DNA of 64,000 nt from Psettodes erumei (GCA_016785225.1 JAFBJZ010000591.1:112501-176500), one strand, 5' to 3'; positions 34,276 to 46,571 are shown, counted from the first letter of the stretch. The notes: generated from the letters alone by a model not told the origin. Numbers and translations are program-made.

Positions 34276-37200
34276 CAGACAACTTATTTAGCTTGACAAA
34301 TCTGAACGTGTCGATATCGACTGCGCTCCTCGTTTACGGAGGGTGAAATATGAGCGGCGATTCGCGGCGGGAAGCGGCTGATGACTCGGCTGATTCGTGG
34401 CGCAAAAGGCTCGCGGTAATCAGCGTCTGCGTCTATAAACGCGGCATCGTCATCATCATCATCATTTATGCAACGCAGCTGATGAAATAAAACTTTACTG
34501 TGACTTAAAAGCGCGGCGGCTGATTCCTCGTCCTCGTCTAAAAAAAAAAAAAAGGAGCTTTTTGCATAAACGCAGGAATCAGAGGGAAAGATCGACGGAG
34601 AAGAAGAAGCGCTATATTTATTCAACGGCCCCGCAGACGTGCGAGGAGGATTATGCCATGAAGAAATCCCCCCCGTTCTCTGAGCGAAAGGTGCTCGAGG
34701 TTATCTCAATAAATGGAGCCGCATAATAAAGTTCTACAACCCAGTGTGTTTAGCTTCATTAGGTCGGGACTGTTGGTTTTCCACTAATTAAAATATGAAG
34801 GATTTCCACAGGAACGTACAGGAAACAGATCATTAGCTTTTTTTTTTTTTTTTTTTATATTTAATTTTTTTTTTTTTAAAGAGAGGCCGGAGACGAGCGT
34901 GAAAAGGTGGAGCAGAAACATCTGCTGCCCCAAAAAAAAAAAAAAAAAAAAAAACTTATATAAGGACCCCAGTGGTGCGAGCCTGTTCGGCGCGGCGGTT
35001 TTATGGCGTTGTAAAACCCCGAATGGAACGCGGCATAAAACAGAGCTGATCAATGGCAACACGGTTACGGACACCCGGCGTAAATTTCACACCACGCCGT
35101 GTTCGTCCGAAGACCCCGCGGCGAGGACGTCTTAATTACCGGCGGCTCTGCAGTAAAGATCATCAGACGGTGACAGTCGCGCGGATGCAACTTATTTAAT
35201 TTCGTCTTAACGGGCGGAGGGGGAAGGTGACGGTTTTCCTCGCCGCCGCCGCCGCCGCCTCCGTCGACGAGCGCTCGCCACCGAACCGGTTTCTGGCAGA
35301 AAACGGGAGGGAACGCCGCTATTACTTGAAAAATGTTAAATAAGAGAGGACGGGCCGACGTGAAGGGCGATCGATACGGACCGGACCCGCTGAGCGGCGC
35401 TGACCTTTCATATCGGACACCGCCGGCCTAACGGCTGCTGTCGGCTGGAATAATTACATCAAGCCCATTAAACTCAGAAAAACCTCACGAAAAAAAGCGC
35501 CGCCGCGCTTCCTGATCACCGAGCTGTGACAGGTAACTTTATTTACCGCCGTTTAAAACGTCAGAAAATCCTCCCACCAACCCCCCGCATGTCTCGCTCT
35601 GTCGACCGCCGCCTTTCAACAACAAAAGGGGAAGACGGCGCTCGGCGTCTTCGTCGCGAGGGGGAAGACGGCTGAACGATGTCATCATTTGCACGACCGT
35701 GAGCGACTGACTGAGGGAAACCTGTATCACAAACCGATCGGGTGATCAATACACCGCTGATCACCTGCGACGCAGCTGATTCGTCGTCGCTGATGTTATG
35801 TAAAACTGTGCCCCCCCCCCGCTCCACGCCGGCGGCCTCCTCTCCCAGCTCTTGCCTAAATTTGCATTATTTGTATTGCATTAATCTTTTATAGTCGTGT
35901 TTATTACAACAGTTTGTGCGACGCTCGTCTCAGCAGTTCCAAAACCACCGAGGGGATGGATCCTCCCGCTCTATAAAATATGTATTTTCTGCTTTTATTG
36001 CCTTTTCTTCACATATCCGAGGACGAGAAGCAGCCGCGCCGCAGTTTGTTTTGTTTTTTTTTTTTATGGCCGCCCAGCGCCACATGCGTCTGTCAATCAC
36101 CTCCTGCCCGTCGCCGTCAGCTTCTCCAGACGACCACGCCCCCGTCGACGTCTGATGGGGTCGGTCCTAAATTAAGAAAATTAAAATGCAAATTGTCGCA
36201 GGAACTCGGCAACACAACGCGGGACGACGGGAAAAAAAAAATTAAATTAAAATTTATTTTTTTAAAAAAAAGCCAGATCAGAATGGGAGGCATGAACTGA
36301 TGCGCAGTATTTCAGGTGAGGTGTCATTATTTAGTTGTCTGTAACTTCAGTTACAAAAGTTGAAAGTTAAACCCGAAGGCTTAAAAAGAGAAAAAAGAAA
36401 AAGGCTCCAGGTTCCATGAGCAGAATCCAGATTTGATCTTTTGATCCAACCCTCACTTTTATTCTTTATTGCTTCACCGACTCCTAAAATTTTCAGTGAG
36501 AAGCAGCAGAAAACGCCTCCACCCACCCCCACCCCCACCTGCAGGAACACCGACGGGTGAATCTCATCCATCCCCCCACCATCGCCGCCCGCTCCGATGG
36601 CGGACGGGAGACGGCGCAGCGTCTCTAAAAATAAACCACCTTTAACACGTGTGCTTTTCAAACAGTCCCACGTACGACCCAGATAATGAGTTCCACCGGA
36701 GCAAAGCGCCGCCGCTCGGTTCAGGCGTGACGTCGAACGCGTCATCTCAGTTTCAGGATTTTCCTTCGCGGTTCAGACGCCAGCCGGAGCTTCTGAAGCC
36801 CGACGCGGCTTCAAAGCGCTCCGGCCTCTCGAGATGGGTTACCGTTTCACGCCGCATCAGTTGCTGTGTCAACCCCCCCGCCCCCGCCGCCCTCGCCGGC
36901 GTGCCTGGAAGCGTGCTCCCGTTCGGGCCTGTTTAACCGCGCTAAATCGTGTTCCACTCTCGGCTGTTTTGACATTTCGGTAATTAACCCACTTCCCCTT
37001 TCTATCTGCGGCCCGCCGCACGCATCGCGAGCGTGTTAGATCGCGTTCTGTTCCGGCACATTCCACTTGACACCGGAGAGACCCGCGAGGAGTTTTATAA
37101 TATGGGATTCCCAGACCGGGAATTAATACCTGTGGAGCGGAGTCATGTGACCGGGAAAGGGGGAAAAAAATTTCCTGAATATGCAAAATGAGCACGAGCA

Positions 37201-37442
37201 GATCTGACATCATTTCCTGGAGGATTCAGTTTATTTCTCACAACAGACACACAGAGATATCAACGTATGTGCTGTGCGATGTGCAAATTACAGAAAACTG
37301 GAGCGCACACATTCGGTTAGTCTGGACATTTCCCCAAAACCAGAACAGGATCCAGATCAGGATCAATTTGCAGCATTTTCTTAATTTTTCTTAATTCAAA
37401 AGAAAAAACTGGTTCATACTTTCATGATTCTGTTTTGAAACC
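34276..37442. other. 3.1-kb unique gene-free sequence
   Basis: Contains a CAT patch (34446-34464), facing poly-T and poly-A runs (34838-34856 and 34931-34954), a CTTATATAAG palindrome (34955-34964), a CCG tract (35240-35263) and a C-run (35811-35820). Low-CpG regulatory-looking words occur at 34680-34800 and 36900-37190. No exon, RNA gene or transposon end is recognised. Confidence 0.45.
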
Positions 37443-37560
37443 AAATCAGAAAAACAAAGATAAGATAAGATTAGATAAAATAATCCTTCATTAGTCACAC
37501 AAGTGGGAAATTGCACCGTTACAACAGCAGTGGAAATGAGGCCACTTTTCTGTTTTCTTT
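37443..37560. mobile_element. degenerate dispersed-repeat fragment
   Basis: A GATAAGATAAGATTAGATAA stretch followed by CCTTCATTAGTC, GTGGGAAATTGCAC and ACAACAGCAGTGG has the form of a fragment that, from memory, is interspersed in many percomorph genomes, often with a GATAA tail. Class is uncertain (possibly the 3-prime end of a non-LTR element). No ORF. Confidence 0.35.
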
Positions 37561-37569
37561 TGGCCACCA

Positions 37570-38170
37570 ATTAAGCTAACGCCAGTTAGCTAGCATGTAT
37601 ACAGCCTACAAAATGATCAAACTACCCTGTAGTCTGACACAGCTACATCGCTAACGCTGGCTACATAATGTTAGCTATGTAGCTAAACAGTTGGGACCTC
37701 TGCTATGCGGTCTGAGACCAACCAGAGCCACTGTTTAGCTACATCGCTAACACCAGCTAAGTAACGTTAGCTCAGTAGCTAAACAACAAAGACCACTGCT
37801 ATGCGGTTTGGGAAAGATCAGAGCCACTGTTTAGCTACATCGCTAACACCAGCTAAGTAACGTTAGCTAAGTAGCTAAACAACAAAGAACACTGCTATGC
37901 GGTTTGGGAAAGAAAAGGGACAATGTTTAGCTACATCGCTAACACCAGCTAAGTAACGTTAGCTAACTAGCTAAACAACAAAGAACACTGTTATGCGGTT
38001 TGAGAAAGACCAGAGCCACTGATTAGCTACATCACTAGCACCAGCTAAGTAACATTAGCTATGTGGCTAAACAACAAAGACTTTCGCCGTCCCACGTTTC
38101 GGCTCCGGTCCGACACAGCTACGTCATTAGCTAAATAATGATAGCTTAATTTATCGGTGGCTAAAATGAA
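37570..38170. repeat. 96-bp tandem array, hairpin in each unit
   Basis: Five clear units begin at about 37637, 37733, 37829, 37925 and 38021, with a decayed sixth at 38117; spacing is exactly 96 bp. In the three central units a perfect 10-bp inverted repeat (GTTTAGCTAC / GTAGCTAAAC, for example 37829-37838 and 37871-37880) encloses a second inner pair, GCTAAC / GTTAGC. The remaining 44 bp of each unit (AACAAAGA...GAGCCACT) is a less structured spacer. Outer units are more divergent than inner ones, as expected for unequal exchange. Confidence 0.93.
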
Positions 38171-38560
38171 ACAGAAAAAAAAAACGCTGTTTGTTTTTCT
38201 GATTTTTAAATACAAGAATGAAAAGAATGAACCAGACACAGGTTTATGAAGACACCCTGCTGAGACACACGCCTTCATGTATATTATATATAAAGTACAT
38301 ATACACCCACGCGCATATATATATATATATATAGGATAAATTGCACCAAAGAATGGGGTTGTGAGAACATTAAAGTAAGCACTTCTGCAGTGCATCTTAA
38401 GGGAGACACTCATGATGACAAAGCAAATGAAACCCCCGTTCGATGCTTCAGCAAAATAAGTTGATGATTGAATAATCTTTGAAAAAGTGTCACAGGAGTG
38501 TTTTCCGGTTCATAATTGAAAATGGCAGAAGCTGGAAACGCTCGCTGCTACCTGCCAGTC
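38171..38560. other. unique AT-rich sequence
   Basis: Contains an A-run (38175-38184) and a (TA)10 tract at 38314-38333. No gene is recognised. Confidence 0.5.
38314..38333. repeat. (AT)10 microsatellite
   Basis: Short AT tract. Confidence 0.92.
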
Positions 38561-38760
38561 AATAAGTAATTGGCTGTTTTGGGTTTGAAGGATCCTGAGG
38601 GGGAGCAGTCATTAAAACAAAGCGGCTCGACGGCGGCGCCGTGACTCATCAAGTGAAGGCCGCCGCGGTGCGAGGAGGAAAAGTTATGAATATTAGTGCA
38701 GGAGGAATCGCTGATATTACAAACAAGGGGCTGAAAATAACTTGGGTTTCATCTACGTTC
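38561..38760. promoter_or_regulatory. CNE-like block with an AP-1 site
   Basis: TAAGTAATTGGCTGTTTTGG, a consensus TGACTCA at 38642-38648 and AAGTTATGAATATTAGTG lie in a block with no microsatellite. Enhancer-like by texture only. Confidence 0.28.
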
Positions 38761-40049
38761 AAAAAGCATCTATTTTTCCTCCCGCCTGACTTTCATCCGA
38801 GACGTCTGCTTTGTTGCTCAATCACATTTTCGCTCTTCTTTTAAAATTAGCTTGAAACCCGCGAAGCAAATTACATGTAAGCATGCTCCGTACAGGAGAC
38901 GTGACATTTATCGGGGTTTCAGTGGGTTACGCCCACATTGCATTTTCAACTATGTCAAACAGCTTAACGGCTACCGAACTAAATAGACAATCATTTTTAT
39001 ACGATGAGTAATGTCTATTTACTGTGAATATAAATGATCAGTGAACATCAGCGCTGTCTCTACAGGCCTATTAAATCCTCCCAACAAAAGTCAAGCAACT
39101 GAAATTAAAAAAAAGATAATCCCACACAACTCCCGGGTGTCACATCTCACAGCGATCTTCAGATGACAGTTTCCACGTGACATTTGCCAGACTCCTCGCT
39201 CCCAAGTCCAAAATTAAAGCAGGATTGAAAAAAAAAAAACAAGAGTGATTTAGCTTTTAACCGGGCGGGGTATGAGGTTAAAAATGCAAGTACTTAAAAG
39301 CAAAAAGCTCAAAAGCCCAAACAATTGAAGAAAAAGTATAAGCTGATTTGCCTCAAGATTATGAGCGACTCAGGAGATTGTATTGGGACCAAACAGCTGA
39401 CCTTAATACCCAAATCACCAGAGAGGGCGGGCTACGAGCGATGACGCCTGAAAAGGTTACACATCTTTATTTTATTAATTTTTTACTGAGATGAGGTCAA
39501 CACGACGCCACATGACCTACCATGAAAAGCACAAGACGTTTTAAATCAAGACCGCCGCTGACAACGTGAGAAGTTGTCACAACACTCTTTCTTTCTGCAT
39601 GATTTATGGCACGAACAACGAAGGCAATCACCGCAGCGATCATCGAGACTGTAAACGATGTTAAAGGCTTTCGATAACGCTCAGTGAATCCTGGAGCTGC
39701 AACGATCTTTATCATCAGTTAATCTAATAATAAGTAAAATTTAAAAACAACACTGTCCGACCGGTTCCTTTGTTGTGGCTCCTCACATTTTAGGATCACT
39801 TACTTCTCTTCGTCTAATGTCAGAGCAAACAGAAAATTGTGGGTTTTGGACAAAACAAGCAATTTTAAGAGCTTTCTTTTCTTTCTTTTAAAGCTTTCGA
39901 AAACTGTGAATGATACGTTTGGTACCGGTTTTTTGACAGTTTATGATCACAACAGTAAACCGATCAATCGGTAAAATACTAGTTGCAGACCATGTACATT
40001 TCCTACTTCAGAAAACATGTACAAAGATGATTTTTAAAAATTATTTTCA
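38761..40049. other. unique lower-GC sequence
   Basis: This part has no dinucleotide tracts and little CpG, unlike most of the window. Blocks at 39120-39220 and 39240-39440 look like unique regulatory DNA. No exon or RNA gene is recognised. Confidence 0.4.
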
Positions 40050-40420
40050 ACTGTGTACTTCCTGCTGGCAGCCATGGTGCTACAAGTGGTCAAAAACGCC
40101 ACAGGGTCCCTTTAAAGCTGCGCTAATCAATATTCTTCATATTAAAAACCAATGGAACCACTGTGTGCGATGTGAAAGCTGTCGCTCGTAGTGATGAGCC
40201 CACAGCAAAGTGTCGCTTGACAAATAAGCGACTCTTTACAGATGATGTTATGTCGTATGTTGACAGCTTCGTCTGTCGCCCCCTAGTGGCTGAACGCAGA
40301 CGGCTACTTCCTGCGTCGGGCGTTTTCCGCAGCAGCTTTGAGTTGATTCACGGTTTAAGTGCTCTGCGTTGTGCTTTCCTGCCTGAAGTGTTCGCATTAG
40401 ACGCGGACTGAGTTTGAAAA
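40050..40420. mobile_element. possible dispersed-repeat fragment
   Basis: TTCCTGCTGGCAGCCATGG, CTTTAAAGCTGCGCTAATCA, AGTGATGAGCCCACAGCAAA and GTCGCCCCCTAGTGGCTGA resemble, from memory, a percomorph interspersed repeat. No second full copy is present here, so the call rests on recall and is uncertain. Confidence 0.3.
40275..40289 (-). promoter_or_regulatory. CTCF-like motif, reverse
   Basis: Read on the minus strand, CCACTAGGGGGCGAC fits the CTCF core CCASYAGRKGGCR at all positions. It faces the forward motif at 3656. Confidence 0.5.
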
Positions 40421-41883
40421 TGGATACCTCTCAGTTTTTCTTTTAAATGGATCCGACTTCTCCCGGGTTAATTCACAGCAGCTTAAATTTAAAGGAAGCT
40501 TTGTGCTTTTGAGGAAAATAATGAATCCTAGACAGGCAATATGCCAAAGTTAATGATGCTTCTGGGTGTGTGTGTGTGTGGGGGGGTAACTGGTGGAAAA
40601 CAGAGAAACATTATCATACCACCTTGGTATTATATTGTCATGAGAGAGCCTTCTTGTTTGCTAATTGTGCTGGGATTAACAGCAGACATAGCTCAGGCAA
40701 ATCATACGTGAAGAGTGTGGGAGAAAATGAGAAGAAGCTTAAGTGGGTGAGCGAGCAAGTGTGTGCATATAAGAGAGCGAGAGCGAGATGGAGTGGGGGG
40801 GCGATAAATCTAGGACAGGCACTGACTGCAGGGTGAGGGGTGGGAGGGAAAGTGAGGGAGAGAGGATTTCAGACGGGGAGGGAGGTAAAAGCAGTCGCAG
40901 AAGAAAGAGGTTCTCATTGCGAGGTGGGGGGGTCGATTTATATTAATCATGCAGAGAGGCAGGAGGAGCTCACTGACATTACACCACTGTTGTGGGATTA
41001 CACGATATTTCAGACTGCCTCCCCCCCTCGCCCAAATAAAAAAAAAAGAAGCAATGTCGGCCGGTCTACCAGCGCCGATATCGAGCGGCGAACGTCTTTA
41101 CTAGTGTTACGGCTGTTTTTATTTTCATTTCAGCCACAAACCTGCGCCCAGGCTGAAATGAAAACGCTGCCAAAACTACTCCATCACAGCGAATAGACGA
41201 GAAGTTCGATTCGCGAAGGTAGAATAAAAGGTTCTCCTTTTTTTTTTTTTCCTGAAGTGTGCGGTGAAGTCTTTACAAGTTTTTTTTTTCCTGAGAAATT
41301 GTTCAAAAATGATTTAAAAAAAAAAAAAGACAGTCGCTGCTTTGGTCTGAAAGCACCGGTAGAGAGGATCATGAAAACCCAGAGTGCCACAAAACATGGA
41401 CTCCTTTTTGTCAGAGTGAAAGCTGAAAGCTCATAGATCTACAACCACCCGCTGTCAAGCACCAGACCAGACTCTGCTCGTCCTATTTTTTATTTTTTTA
41501 TTTTTACAGCTGCTGTAACAGATATTATTTACACTGATGATCCGTCTATATGTCGACGATAAGAGATGATGGAAAAATACCAACAAAAAGAAACGAGCGG
41601 CAGCTAAAGAGCCAGATATTTCTCTCAGGAGCAGGTGGAGACCAAAACCGAGCTAAAAGGGCAAGAAACAAGACTGCAAAACAATGCTAACATTGCATCA
41701 CACATATCTGTGCAAATAGGTGCATAAATAGCAACTTTTTTCTAGTGTGTGTCGATAGCGTTTGCAGCCTTCTTCCACTGCCCCTAGTGGCCAAAAAAGG
41801 AAGCGTTAAGTAACGTCTTCAATCGGCTTCATTAATAAAGGCAATCAAAGCTTTTATTCTGGTGATCAGACCGTAAACAGACA

Positions 41884-41914
41884 CTGCTGCTCCTGCTGCT
41901 GCTGCTGCTGCTGC
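41884..41914. repeat. (CTG)10 microsatellite, one TCC interruption
   Basis: About ten CTG triplets. CTG tracts are a hairpin-prone class. Confidence 0.93.
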
Positions 41915-42085
41915 GTGAGTCGAAAATTTAAAAAAAATAACCCAAAACAAACGCACCACTCGACATATAAACAAGCTCAGCGAGCAACAGATACTGTGCT
42001 GGCACCCACTCGCAGGCAGGTAATTAAAAGAGGTCCTAACGACAGAAGCTGCTGCTCTCCCACTTCTTGTGATGAATAAAAGAAG

Positions 42086-42111
42086 GAGGAAGAAGAAGAA
42101 GAAGAAGAAGC
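42086..42111. repeat. (GAA)8 microsatellite
   Basis: Purine triplet tract. Confidence 0.9.
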
Positions 42112-42454
42112 TGCTCTCGTCGAGCGCAGTCCTTGGCAGCGTTGGCTGGAGCACACTTTATTTCCTTGTCTTAATGTCTGTCCAGTTAATTTAACTGTAG
42201 CAGCTGAGGCTGTGTGGAGAGGCTGCCTAATTGATGGTTCAACACCGGCTGGAAACGCTGCAGGGAGAGCAGCCAGACGCTGGGCAAGAAAAAAAACACA
42301 CACACCCCTCCCCTCGACTTGGCCACCAGCGATGGCGGTATTGACTTTTAGCTCCTTTAGCTGCCGGTGAAGGAGCCGTTTTCTGTTCAATGTACTTTCA
42401 AACCGCCCTCAGAGACGAACCTGTCTTTACTTTCTTACACTTTTGCTTATCCAG

Positions 42455-42478
42455 CACACACACACACACACACACACA
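42455..42478. repeat. (CA)12 microsatellite
   Basis: Perfect CA tract; it ends the roughly 11-kb stretch (from 31455) lacking a long CA/GT tract. Confidence 0.96.
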
Positions 42479-43169
42479 GGAGATTCACATAGTAAACGGA
42501 GGCTAAATTAAAGCACGCTGATTTTACAGAACGGCACTTGTGTTAGAAACCACGACACCTGCATTATATTTTAAGTTAAAGTCTAATTGCTTTTTATTTC
42601 CACACCTCAATTACAGCTCCCGTGATGAATTTATTTACTGATCTGGCCTCAAATTTGGGATGGTGGAAGAGAAATTAATGAAGCAAACGCTTCTTTAACT
42701 GTATGGCGAGGAGGCAAAATAAAGTAATGAAGCTAACGTGGGTCGCACCTCAGGCCCGGCGTCTATCTGCCTGTCGGATCGGCTGCAATGTTTTGTACCT
42801 TTTATTTTTTTTCCGACATTCAGGACACGTTTTGAGGAGAAGGGCTGCGTTCAAGGTTAATGGAGAATGTAGGTTCGCCTTCAAAAATCCAGTCAAAAAG
42901 CAAAAAGAAAACCGAATACGACGAGGATTTGATGGGTTTTCTCTGTTCTGTATTATTATAAACTGAATGTCGTCAAGTTTTTTTTTAATAAATGGCGTCG
43001 CCTCGGGATTATAAAACAGCCACAGGTGTATTTTGATGGTTTACAGCGTGACCAGGCGCTGGACAGGTGCGTCAGGGGCCAGGTGAATTTAATATGATGT
43101 CACTTTCAGTTTAAAAAAACGGTGTCTTGGGGGCAGGTGGAATTTAATTTACGCACTATTATTCTTTCT
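42479..43169. other. unique low-GC sequence
   Basis: CNE-like texture at 42560-42760 (for example GATGAATTTATTTACTGATC). No gene is recognised. Confidence 0.4.
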
Positions 43170-43325
43170 TCCTTTTTTCCCAAATCGCACATCCCAATTA
43201 TTGCAACCAATCAGCGCTTTTAATTCCTTAAGCAATTATGAAGACTGTACTGCCCGCGGGGAACCAGCGGCCGTGCCAATTGATTTCACTCGTGTCTTTT
43301 AATTTGAAAAGGTAAAACATCATTC
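43170..43325. promoter_or_regulatory. CNE-like block with CCAAT and NKX-type words
   Basis: CCCAATTATTGCAACCAATC, CTTAAGCAATTATGAAGAC and GCCAATTGATTTCAC occur within 150 bp in mostly CpG-poor DNA. Enhancer-like; conservation untested. Confidence 0.33.
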
Positions 43326-44815
43326 CGCGCGGCGAGGCGAGGAGAGATCTTTCCACGCCGTCGCCTCAAAGCGAGCGACACAAGCTGCTTAACGCTAATA
43401 CGTTAAGTGAAGGGAATCTTTTGTTTTACCGCGCATCCGTATATATTTTACAACACTTCACCGACACAAAAAAAAAGAGCCTCCGGGTCTTAAAAGCGCA
43501 ACATGGCGACCGGGGCCGCTACGGCCGGGAAACGCAGCTGTGTTGAATAATGGCGTTGTAAAATAAAGGGTTACGCTGAAGAGGCTGCAGCGGGGCCCGA
43601 GCGCTCCGGCACTTTGCGGTTTGAACCGGAGCCACGTCCAGCGCCAGATTATCCCGCCGTTAATTACCAGATGCTCCGCCGCAAACGAGTCAGGCTCGCA
43701 CGTTTCAGACCCAGAAACCGCGCCGCTCGCAATCATTTTTCAAGGGCGATTAGCAGCCGGCGCTGAGGGGGGAGGGGAGGGGGGCCGGGGTGTGTTGGGA
43801 CGCTGAGCCGGTCCAAATGGGCAGCTAACAGGATAAGCAGTGAGTTAACTGCAGGGGAAGAGTTTGATTACAAGCTCGTCAAATCTAATTTCAGCCGAGT
43901 AATCGCTTCGTTTGACGGAGGGGGACCCGCGCTGTCGTTACGCAACGGCGTGGAGAAACCGCATCGCGACGAGGAACGGGGAAACGGCCGCAAGAAACAA
44001 CAACGTGCAACGCAAACACAACGAGATGCAAGACCAACACGTAGGGACGCAAGAGAGAGACGCAACCGACGAGCGTCAGGACGATTTAACACTCGACCGG
44101 CCAACGCGTTAAAGATGACTAACTTCACCCAGCTCGGCCGCCGCCTCTGTGTTCTCAATAATTAATATAAATTAATATAAAGTCAAAGTCTCACATCTCG
44201 GCCGATCTCAGCGTCTTCAGTTTAATCAGCGGCGAAACCAAAGCGAGCTCTTTGAGTCGGCGATCAGTAAAGCCGAGCGAGCGAGCGAGCGCCGAATCAA
44301 AACTTCCTTTGTGGTTTATCACATTTTTTTGTAAGAAGAGGAGCATGAGAAGATCATCTGAAACTTCTACTGCAATTACAAGTGGAATAAAACGGACAGA
44401 AAAGCTCCGAGCCGCCTCTTCACAGATCCCAGCGACTGTCAAAAACTCTCAGTGGACTTTTCTTTTTTTTGGGGGGGGAGGGGTTGATTTTTTCGATGGA
44501 AAGAACCCGAAGAAAAATATTTGGCTTCTGGAGAAATGAAATATTAACGATGACATAAACTGACAGGGAAAAAAAAAAAAAAAAAAGTGATCTGCTCCGT
44601 CTTGTGGATTTTTTTGGCTCAAGCGCGTCGACCGTCCCGACTTTCGAAAAACAACAACGCCGAAAAAAAAAAAAAAAAGGTTTTGCGTACTTTTGCGCTC
44701 ATTCCAAACGCACACAGCGTTGTGGGTCCAACAGTTCTGTGTAAAAACAAACACTAATACCGACTCCTAACAGATGAACAACCAGATGGTGCAACAGTGG
44801 ATCAGCAGCCCAGCT

Positions 44816-44816
<1 letters not shown>
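43326..44816. other. unique sequence
   Basis: CpG-rich to 44160, then AT-richer with A-runs (44570-44586 and 44664-44678). No exon or RNA gene is recognised. Confidence 0.5.

Positions 44817-44848
<32 letters not shown>
44817..44848. repeat. (AC)16 microsatellite
   Basis: Perfect AC tract. Confidence 0.97.
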
Positions 44849-44850
<2 letters not shown>

Positions 44851-45389
44851 ATGTTTGTGGTCATGTGGGTAGTTTACAACCAATCAGCTTCAATTCAGCT
44901 TCTTCTGGAAGTTGTCATCCCTGTTTTGTTTGGTTTTTTTGTGCGTCTCAGCGGCGCCGGACGGCGACCCGGATCAGAAACTCGTGGGCCGTCTCTGTCC
45001 GAGCCACGAGGAGGTGAAAACTAAAATGACTCAAATGGTCTCCAGACACGGCTCGAAATAAAAATAAAATAAATAAAACGTTTTGTTGCAGAACGAACAA
45101 TAGCATTTTTTAAAAAAGTCGTTATTTAATCAACTTCAAACGTGCAAAATCTGCACTTCAACCATTCTTTTGTTGGTTTTTTTTGCAGCGTTTTCCCAGC
45201 GGTTTTCTCTTTCAAAATGCAAAACCCTGACTCTTCAGCGGATGAATAAATAATCTGATTTTGATTTTTTTTTTTTTTTTTTTTGTTCTCCTAAAACTAA
45301 ACTGACGGATGAAACGACGGCATCTTCAGCGAGATTAGAGAAACAACACCGACAGGATCGGAGAGCCGGACCCTGTGTGACAATCCGTC

Positions 45390-45391
<2 letters not shown>
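44849..45391. other. unique sequence
   Basis: Contains a T-run (45266-45284). No gene is recognised. Confidence 0.5.

Positions 45392-45428
<37 letters not shown>
45392..45428. repeat. (CA)18 microsatellite
   Basis: Perfect CA tract followed by a short CT tract. Confidence 0.97.
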
Positions 45429-45431
<3 letters not shown>

Positions 45432-45829
45432 CTCTCAGGCAGGATGGCTAGCCCTCTTTTTGTGGCAGCAAACATCAGTCCATTAACTGAGCACAGAGTG
45501 AAAATCCACCCGGCTGCACCCAGAGCCCAAAAATCTACTTCCAACAATAAAAAAAAAAAAAGTTATAAAAGCTCAGGCTGCAATAATACTGCTTCTGATT
45601 GTAGTTTATCTTTACTGACTTTATTTTTTTATTATTTCTGGAGGGGTATTTCAAGGACATGCACAGATAAGCTACTTTTTATTAATATTTCATATTATTT
45701 CATATTTTACTGGGGAGTGTCAGCTCTCGTGTTATCTGCGCTGCTGCGGTTCGGGGCGGCCCGTAAAAAAAAAAAAAAAAAAAAAAGATCGCGCTCCTCA
45801 GACGGGTCCGGCTTTAAATATCGCCCCCG
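45429..45829. other. unique sequence
   Basis: AT-rich with A-runs (45549-45560 and 45766-45786). No gene is recognised. Confidence 0.5.
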
Positions 45830-45985
45830 TCGCCGAGAGTCCTTAAATCTGGCACTCGGCGAAAATCCCCATCATGCATTTCTCAGAGACTTACGGGACC
45901 TGCGGGAGGTAATTATAGCTGGCAGCCACAAATCCAGGTGCACCAATTAGCCGCTAATAAACATGATAAGATCATTTATCTCCGA
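45830..45985. promoter_or_regulatory. CNE-like block with ATTA words
   Basis: CCCATCATGCATTTCTCAG, GAGGTAATTATAGCTGGCAG, CACCAATTAGCCGCTAATAA and ATAAGATCATTTATC form a compact block just before a GT tract. The density of TAATTA words suggests a homeodomain-responsive enhancer. Untested. Confidence 0.35.
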
Positions 45986-45989
45986 GTGT

Positions 45990-46029
<40 letters not shown>
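45986..46029. repeat. (GT)22 microsatellite
   Basis: GT tract with one GA interruption. Confidence 0.97.
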
Positions 46030-46031
<2 letters not shown>

Positions 46032-46569
46032 TGAACACTGTACAGTGAGCAGCCGTCGCTAATTCATTCCCTCAGTTTCTCTTTTTGTCGGGAATCGATG
46101 AAAACTCATCGGTTTTGAAGTAAAACTAAATTAAACCGCTTAAACAAGTTTACGTGGCTCACGTTAGCGCTGTGAGCGCTGATGTCATCAGGACAGGGTG
46201 TGTGTGTGTGTGTGTGTGTGTGTCGATGACCCCCACCATCGAGGCCCTGCAGGAAACAACAAAAAAACGCTTCGCGGCAAAGTCGCGTCCCCCATCTGGA
46301 ACCGCCACCCGGAGAATGCCTTCACTTTAATACACACACACACACAGTTTTTTTTGGCCAAACAGCGGCGGAGGCTGCGGCGCCGCTGCCCGAACAGGAG
46401 AGCGGCGGCGGAGGCGGCTTTTACGACAGAACCAGCGCCGGGCCAAATGGGCCCGCAGAAGATTAGCGGCCGGCTGCGAAAATGGGATTTTGATTTTCAG
46501 ACCACATATTGGTTATTATCCTGACACGCCGTCCAAATATAATATAACAGGGCTGGATTAGCTGTTCAG

Positions 46570-46571
<2 letters not shown>
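46030..46571. other. unique sequence with two short CA/GT tracts
   Basis: No gene is recognised; a short CA tract lies at 46332-46346. Confidence 0.5.
46198..46223. repeat. (GT)13 microsatellite
   Basis: Perfect GT tract. Confidence 0.96.

Larger units (their letters stand above)
40421..42454. other. unique sequence, microsatellite-poor
   Basis: Contains a short (GT)8-G7 tract (40565-40587), purine-rich DNA (40830-40925), T-runs (41238-41250 and 41281-41289), and CTG and GAA tracts annotated separately. An acceptor-like ATTTTCATTTCAG ends at 41133 without a convincing exon. CCCCTAGTGG at 41780-41790 is a one-base-short CTCF look-alike. Confidence 0.4.

Noticed and set aside
34838..34954. 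Facing poly-T and poly-A runs as ends of a SINE or hairpin element
   Set aside because: No shared internal sequence, target duplication or promoter boxes; homopolymers are common throughout.
41776..41792. CCCCTAGTGG as a further CTCF site
   Set aside because: The motif is one G short of the core spacing, so it is a poor match.
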